This document shows positions 57,831-64,000 of a stretch of 64,000 nucleotides of DNA, one piece after another. A model generated the notes under the pieces. That model was given only the letters and a program-made list of their open reading frames with translations, searched no databases and was not told where the DNA came from. The position numbers and the translations under genes were made by a program. The DNA is from Helichrysum umbraculigerum (lineage: Eukaryota; Streptophyta; Magnoliopsida; Asterales; Asteraceae). The stretch lies in NCBI GenBank assembly GCA_949592205.1, contig CATIUR010000004.1, forward strand, positions 10,021,001 to 10,085,000, given 5' to 3'. Positions within the stretch are counted from its first letter, which is position 1; each line of letters begins with the position of its first letter.

Positions 57831-58648
57831 TCGTACATTTAAGATCTATCATAAGCGTCACTCATTCTATTAGGTGTTAGAATTCATAATATATGGCCGA
57901 CATAAGGAAGAAGAATAATGAGAGTAAACATGAAAAGCATATGCCAAGTGATAGAATCTAATCTGCAAACTAATAAGAAAATCAACATACTGACACTTGT
58001 ATAAGGAAGAATCATAATCATAATTAGATGTTGCTCCTTTTTGAAGTACTAATCAAGCACCTCAATATAGAGTAGTATATAATAATAATAATTAAGACTA
58101 ATTAAACAACTACTTTGCTTTAGTTCACCCTTTGAACCAGAATGGGCTGAGAGTGTCACTTCTATGTTATATTCACATAGGCAAGATACTGAAATGTGAC
58201 AATATTACCTTTAGTACAGATTGGTTAGTCTTCCCTGTGGGCACATTTTGAGTACCGATCAACCACCTTAGCCAAACTCAATGTGAGCTACCTTCAAGAA
58301 ATCCAAGGAATGTGATGTTGAATATCCTTTAAAGGTGTATGTAAGATGGCCCCAATTTCGGGTCCAGGCGAGAGGCTGAAAACATTTTAAGTTATGGCCA
58401 TTAAAGATAATTCAGGTAGGGGGTTAATCAACTAAATACCTAGTTCGACGAAAAACTGGACCTCCAAACTTTCATGGATTTCCACAAGAAAATTTTTCAA
58501 TTTCATCAATCTGCTTCCTCCTTTCACCTTTAAGAGTGAATATGATCCTATACGATACACGACAATGTAAAAGGTTAGTGTTTAATTTACATAAAAGCAA
58601 AATAGTACGACTATAAACTAAAAAGAAGTGATAAATTAAAGATATTAC
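57831..58648. other. Helitron interior, nothing recognised
   Basis: Intron-like AT-rich DNA with no identified exon. Confidence 0.35.
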
Positions 58649-58736
58649 CGCATTCCCTCCTATTTGAAGGGAACTAACTTCTTGTGTAGTAAACTTGGCC
58701 ATAGACACATATTTTACCATGTGAGTGAACTCGCGG
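58649..58736 (-). pseudogene. Captured ArfGAP-domain exon, copy 2
   Basis: The 88-bp exon after CTACAG and before GTAATATC (minus strand) reads REFTHMVKYVSMAKFTTQEVSSLQIGGNA. This is the ArfGAP segment HREFTHRVKSVSMAKFTxQEVxALQxGGN. Unlike the copy at 31,316-31,403 it has no stop. Neighbouring exons, including the CxxC zinc finger, were not found. Confidence 0.75.
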
Positions 58737-59321
58737 CTGTAGAAAATTTAATTGCATGTTTTAATAGCTAAGCAATAATCGAATCTGAAGTTGTCTTTAT
58801 TAACACAACTAACCACAAATGCACTTCATTTCAACCATAGAATGTTGGCCCTTAATGTATGCCACTGCAAGTTGTGCAAACAAACCTACATAAACTCGTG
58901 CACATATATTGAGGTCCATGTTAAGAAAATGACATAAAAAATACTAACAGAATCAATATCGAGATTCTTTAGCATATATCAATAAAGGACAACAATAATT
59001 AAAAAAAAAACAATAGCGGATCCAAATTCCAGATGCCCTTCATGACATCATTCAAAGCACAACAATATCATCTAAAAGAAGAAAAAGAATTAAAAACAAC
59101 AAAAACCACTTTAACCAGGCTCGAGATCAGCTCCACCAACAATTGACAGTTTATGTATTTTCATCAAAAACGTTAGGTCTATTAACTCATTGACACCAAT
59201 GTTGGACGGTTATTTGATTGTTCAAGTCTACATCACTAACCTTCATCGTTCCACAATTAGCGCCCATTATGACTGAGAATTCTAATTACCAATGTGCAAA
59301 GAAAATTGATTAGCGATTGTG
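58737..59321. other. Helitron interior, nothing recognised
   Basis: No exon or repeat boundary identified. Confidence 0.35.
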
Positions 59322-59593
59322 TGTCTGAAGAAATCCTGGAGAACCTCAAACAATTTCATGTCTAAAAAGAAAAGCAGCAGCTTCCGAAGGAGAAATAAAT
59401 GGCAATTATTACTTCTTATTAACATCTATAACCATTGTTATTGTGGTTTCCTCAAATTGTCTGAAGAAATCCTGGAGAACCTCAAACAATTTCATGTCTA
59501 AAAAGAAAAGCAGCAGCTTCTGAAGGAGAAATAAATGGCAATTATTACTTCTTATTAACATCTATAACCATTGTTATTGTGGTTTCCCCAAAA
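59322..59593. repeat. 136-bp tandem duplication
   Basis: The unit starting TGTCTGAAGAAATCCTGG occurs at 59322 and 59458 with almost no differences, indicating a recent event. Confidence 0.95.
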
Positions 59594-60299
59594 CTGACGA
59601 TAACAACTATCAATGTAAAGAACCAAATTAAAATTACTTTGAATGTTCCATGATACCCCCGCAGATGTTGTAGCTTGTGCCCATTAGAAGAAGCAACATA
59701 AGTTAAAAAAATCATAAACTATCTTACACAAATTCAAACCATAAACATTGTATAGCTTTTCCTCACTACTAACAAAATGGGTTTAATATTTCCGTTTCCT
59801 TCAACTGCAAATAGGTGTTCATATAATCAACCTGCTCGTACAGCCATTAAATTCAACATAAAAAACACGGCCTAAAAATTCAAAACCCAGATGTTCAAAT
59901 CTAAGTTTAGGACCTTTAAAATCAAAATAAAAAAAATTAGTTGAACCAACAATCATGAATTCACCGTGCAGCTGCAACAGGATTTGAAAAAGGAATTGAT
60001 CGTGATTTTGAACCTACATCAGAACCTTTGTAGTATGTTCATACCATATAAACAAATAATGAAAGCATAAAAAACACATACCACATACACAAATTATATA
60101 TTTAGAGATAAAATTACAACCGACTAAATAATCGTAGTACCTGAATCTCAAACATATGATCGAGTATGATTCTAATCGTAATATTGGTAGTAGTAATCAG
60201 TTATAAAAAAAACATATAATTAAAAGCATCGATTGCAGATCAGCCAATAAAAAGTTATGAACATTAAGATCTAAAATTATTAATTACGATATCAAAAGA
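59594..60299. other. Helitron interior, nothing recognised
   Basis: AT-rich, possibly first-intron sequence of the gene whose leader lies at 60,320-60,480. Confidence 0.35.
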
Positions 60300-60317
60300 A
60301 TAGGTTATAAGTGTGCT

Positions 60318-60490
60318 TACCAGAAAAAGAATCGACGAAAGCTGCTAGGGATTGCTGGAAAATTACCGGAAAAAAGAATTGACGGAAGCTGCTTGGGATC
60401 GCTGGAAACCAATTGCTACATACGACCCTCTGCTGGAGAAAAATAGACTTCTTGTTTTCTAGGGTTTTAAGGTCGGGTAGTGACAGACGA
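60318..60490 (-). other. Leader-exon-like segment of a captured gene
   Basis: On the minus strand the sequence AAAACCCTAGAAAAC is followed by a doubled phrase (TTTCCAGCGATCCCAAGCAG and TTTCCAGCAATCCCTAGCAG) and then a GTAAGC donor. This resembles a plant 5' UTR exon. It may belong to the SAL-like or ArfGAP gene. Which one cannot be decided. Confidence 0.4.
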
Positions 60491-60841
60491 ATTTTTAAAC
60501 CATTTTTTAATATTTTGGCCGAGGTTTTTAATAATTTAATAAACAAATACATTAATTATTTAGGTGAAAATTAGTTTGATTACAGGATTCAAATTTTAAA
60601 ATTTTAAATTTGAAAATTAGTTCCTTAAAAATCTCAAAAAGAGTTAGAATTAGTTGTAGCCAAGGGTAATTAAGTAAATTTAGGTTTCAAATTATAACAT
60701 ATTACGTAAACAATCCTACAAATCTTAATCAATGGTTCAGATTAATTTGACTAACTCATTTAATGGGCAAGATTAAGTCAAACGAATCTAAATTCAAAAA
60801 TGTTTACGAATTTAGACTCCTCCAATAATAATAAAAGGAGA

Positions 60842-61284
<443 letters not shown>

Positions 61285-61520
61285 TAGCTGGTAACCCGCG
61301 CAATGCAGCGGAAACATAGTTGAAATTTATGATAAAGCATAGTGAAATACCGATTGTAAAACTGATTTTTAATATACAGCTTAAATGTAACAAATAATAA
61401 TATTACGAAGTAATATGATAAACACCACTTGGAAAAAAAATCATAGCAAATTAAAAAACACCGCATGTCTAAGATGTTTGCATTATAAATGTCATATTGA
61501 CGACGTGAAAAAGTAGATAA

Positions 61521-61649
61521 CAATTCTTGGATACACACCCTGCAACTGAAAAAAGCATCACTTGCCACGATCACATACCCCAATTTCCGCATATATGGAA
61601 ATAAGCTATAATAAGCAGAAAAGATGCAAGATATCAGGTTTAGAAAGAA
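61521..61649. repeat. 129-bp direct repeat, copy 1
   Basis: It matches 63,805-63,933 closely (contains ACTTGCCACGATCACATACC) at a distance of 2,284 bp. It contains a TTGCAG acceptor on the minus strand. Confidence 0.9.
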
Positions 61650-63804
61650 TAAACACTTAAACATAAACATGTCCTCACATACTTATTTTTTAGGGCGGAT
61701 AAGTACTTATAAATAGACAATCTCAAACACCCTCAAAACCTTTAAAAAAAACTCCCAAAACAAAGCACTGTCAAGGTCTGATATAGCTTTTTGCATGTAC
61801 CATACATTGGACTTACGTAATATATCACATTAAAGAAGCATAAGAATACACAAAAAATGAATCTCCACATTGTATAAGGAATAAAAATAACAAATACATA
61901 GAAGAACACAAAAGTCTAAATCCCCTAAAACCCAAGTCTCCATCCTGTGCACTTATATAAAAATAGCCTCTAGCAAAAACAAAAACAGCAAGAGACTATA
62001 AGTACGAATAAAGACACAAAAGAAGTAGATGTAGTCTGCTACGTTATATATTGCTCTTTCCTTTAAAAGAGTAAAGTCATAGTAGTGAGCTTAAGAGTCT
62101 TGTATAATTTCTATAGATCTTTTAAGATATAAAAGTCATTTCAACATATACAGCATAATCATTTCAACTTATTTCTAGATTTAGAAAGCTTGTAACACTA
62201 TAGTACCAATATAAATGAAGCTCTTATTTGAATATAGAATCTACAACACGGATTACTGATTTACAAAATTAATTATCACCTTGCTTAGCATGGGCCATTG
62301 AGAAAAAGTTCATCAGAAATTGAATAAACTGTACCAAAAATTTTAAAAATACATTAATAAGCATGAACTTACTATGCGGGTGAAGTCATGGATTCAAGAA
62401 GAAGGTAGTCACTAAACATGTCGAAACCTGAGAGTTATCCAAATTGTGGAGATAATTAATAGCCAAAAAGTATAAGGGTGGATCATATTAAAAGTCACAC
62501 AAAATGTGATAATGTTGTTTATTTCATATGAAAAGTAATCCATTTTACCTGCTACGGTATTCACCTTGCCCATTTAATACCACTGAGGTGCTATAGTTTC
62601 TCCCTGATTTTATTAATCCATGGACAACAGACACTTTTGTGCAAACCCAAATAGGAAACCTCTCGATATGATCAATATCGGATTTTCAGGTTTCACTTAT
62701 TTTAGTGGGAAGGTTATCTTAGATCCTCTCTATGTATGTGGAAACTCCCTTAAATGCATCTACCACATTATTTTATACAGACAAAACATTGAGTAGAAAA
62801 ATGACATGTTGTATGAGATAAGCCGACAACTGAGGATGTGATAAGCTTAATATGATAACCAAGAATATATGCAATTCATAACAAAATTAGAAATCTCTTC
62901 AATTAACTTGATGAATTTTCAGATAAGAACGTTATCCACAGTCAGATAGATCCTCAATCGGGTCAGACCTCACAAAAAATAGAAAAGGTATCCAACACCA
63001 TGAGTATCGTTTAATGAATATAACTGAAGTAAGCAGTAATACAGATCAAAAAATGGTTAGTTGATGTCTAGCTTTTCTTCATATGCATAATCCAAACTCA
63101 TTCAAGTTGCTTATTAATTTCAATCCAGCATAAAGATTCATATAGCACATTAATAGATGTCATCAAAGATGTAAGTAAAAGTGTGAAAACTATAGGATAT
63201 GCTATATTAGACATGTAGTAGAGTTCCATGATTCCAAATTAAATATTGGAGAATACATTATGTGTCAATAATGAGACCAGGAAGATGATCATACAATTAA
63301 TTTTTTAACCATGGTTTTGTGTGTGTGAATATTGATGTTTTCTTTGTGAGGATATGATGTACAAAATCAATTAGAAATTAACATAGAATGAGAATTACTT
63401 ACACTTGGTGTTGTCCTCGTTATAAACTGTCTTGGATTGGAAATAAACAAATGGACTTCCAAGGGTGATTTCTCTAAAGCATTTCATCAAACACATAATC
63501 TGCATGCAACATTATGTTTAAATGGATCAACAATTCATCAAATTTAGAGTAAGGTTAAGATATTCTCATATAAAGACAATTTTTTAATAATAAATATTGA
63601 TTGATACCAGTCCGTTATCGGTTGTGGGCATTGGATTCTAAGAAATTGATTGCAATTCACCCAGTGAAAACGCAACCTTATGAATCTTTTAAAAACTCTA
63701 AGAAATAATATTATTTGATTCATATGACATAAGCTCATACCAAATAATTATGCATTTCAGTAAGGCTAACCTTTGAAAATGTGGTGGTCTGGTGGAAAGA
63801 TCAT
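61650..63804. other. Helitron interior, mostly unidentified
   Basis: Apart from the exon-like segment at 62,570-62,690 I see no recognisable gene or repeat. Confidence 0.35.
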
Positions 63805-63933
63805 CAATTCCTGGATACACACCCTGCAACAGAAAACAGTATCACTTGCCACGATCACATACCCCAATTTCCGCATATATGGATATAAGCTATAATAAGC
63901 AGAAAAGATGCAAGATATCACGTTTAGAAAGAA
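63805..63933. repeat. 129-bp direct repeat, copy 2
   Basis: Homologous to 61,521-61,649. Here the adjoining minus-strand exon-like piece has a plausible donor (AAAG|GTTAG), absent in the other copy. Confidence 0.9.
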
Positions 63934-64000
63934 AGCACAAATATTAAATTTTTAGTGTCCATCGTCAGGTGATAAAATGTTTAGTGTCAGTGTGCCACCC

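Larger units (their letters stand above)
36137..60841 (-). mobile_element. Minus-strand Helitron carrying captured exons, split by nested elements
   Basis: On the minus strand the 3' end at 36137 reads CCGCGTTGTCGCGG, then GTCTTTGATCTAG, followed by T. A matching 5' end at 60841 reads TCTCCTTTTATTATTATTGG preceded by A, with the Helitron-like leader phrase GAACCATTGATTAAGATT. The inserted LTR/CACTA complex is 18.9 kb. Without it the Helitron is about 5.8 kb. It carries a 5'-UTR-like exon, an ArfGAP exon and a SAL1/HAL2-like gene, all in minus orientation. No Rep/helicase is seen. End pairing is inferred. Confidence 0.55.

Overview
The window is repeat-dense, AT-rich plant nuclear DNA. Intron-bearing gene fragments of plant families, a Ty3/gypsy-type remnant, L1-like LINEs, hAT, CACTA and MULE-type elements, a SINE and several Helitron ends all point to a eudicot. 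The repeat style suggests Asteraceae, but that is an inference. I see no intact host gene. Nearly everything recognisable is transposable-element DNA or a gene fragment carried by one.

Layout. Positions 1-6,594 hold a short element with a 29-bp perfect inverted repeat, an inverted duplication of a papain-like protease pseudogene, a 5'-truncated LINE and a small hAT element. Positions 6,595-14,883 are bounded by Helitron-type ends (TC at the 5' end; hairpin plus CTAG at the 3' end; A|T target). This interval carries sense-oriented pieces of coatomer beta', kinesin-14, cinnamyl alcohol dehydrogenase, oxidosqualene cyclase and a UTP13-like protein. Next come an LTR-like stretch, an L1-like LINE (about 15,993-20,462) and a small LTR retroelement (20,928-23,133). 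A hAT element sits in the 5' LTR of that retroelement. Positions 24,000-36,100 hold Stowaway-like and fold-back MULE-type elements (three with perfect 9-bp duplications), a hAT element with perfect 8-bp duplications and several Helitron ends.

The right half is best read as a nest. A minus-strand Helitron (36,137-60,841) carries broken SAL1/HAL2-like phosphatase and ArfGAP exons. A 3.36-kb solo LTR (38,344-57,287; TSD TACAC) sits in the phosphatase exon. A 15.6-kb CACTA element (38,797-54,379; TSD AAT) sits in a 26-bp tandem array of that LTR. The CACTA encodes two divergent genes whose exons join without a stop: a Tnp2 transposase of 1,103 aa and a Transposase_24/TNPA-like protein of about 700 aa. 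A 2.1-kb Helitron (44,782-46,843) lies between the two genes and itself contains a Stowaway-like MITE and a SINE with a 12-bp duplication. The CACTA is the only element here that looks able to encode its own mobility.

After 60,841 a compound TA/CA microsatellite abuts another minus-strand Helitron 3' end (61,284), which runs off the window. Exon boundaries were read by eye from GT/AG sites and protein continuity. No alignment or database search was run, and family names rest on recognised motifs.
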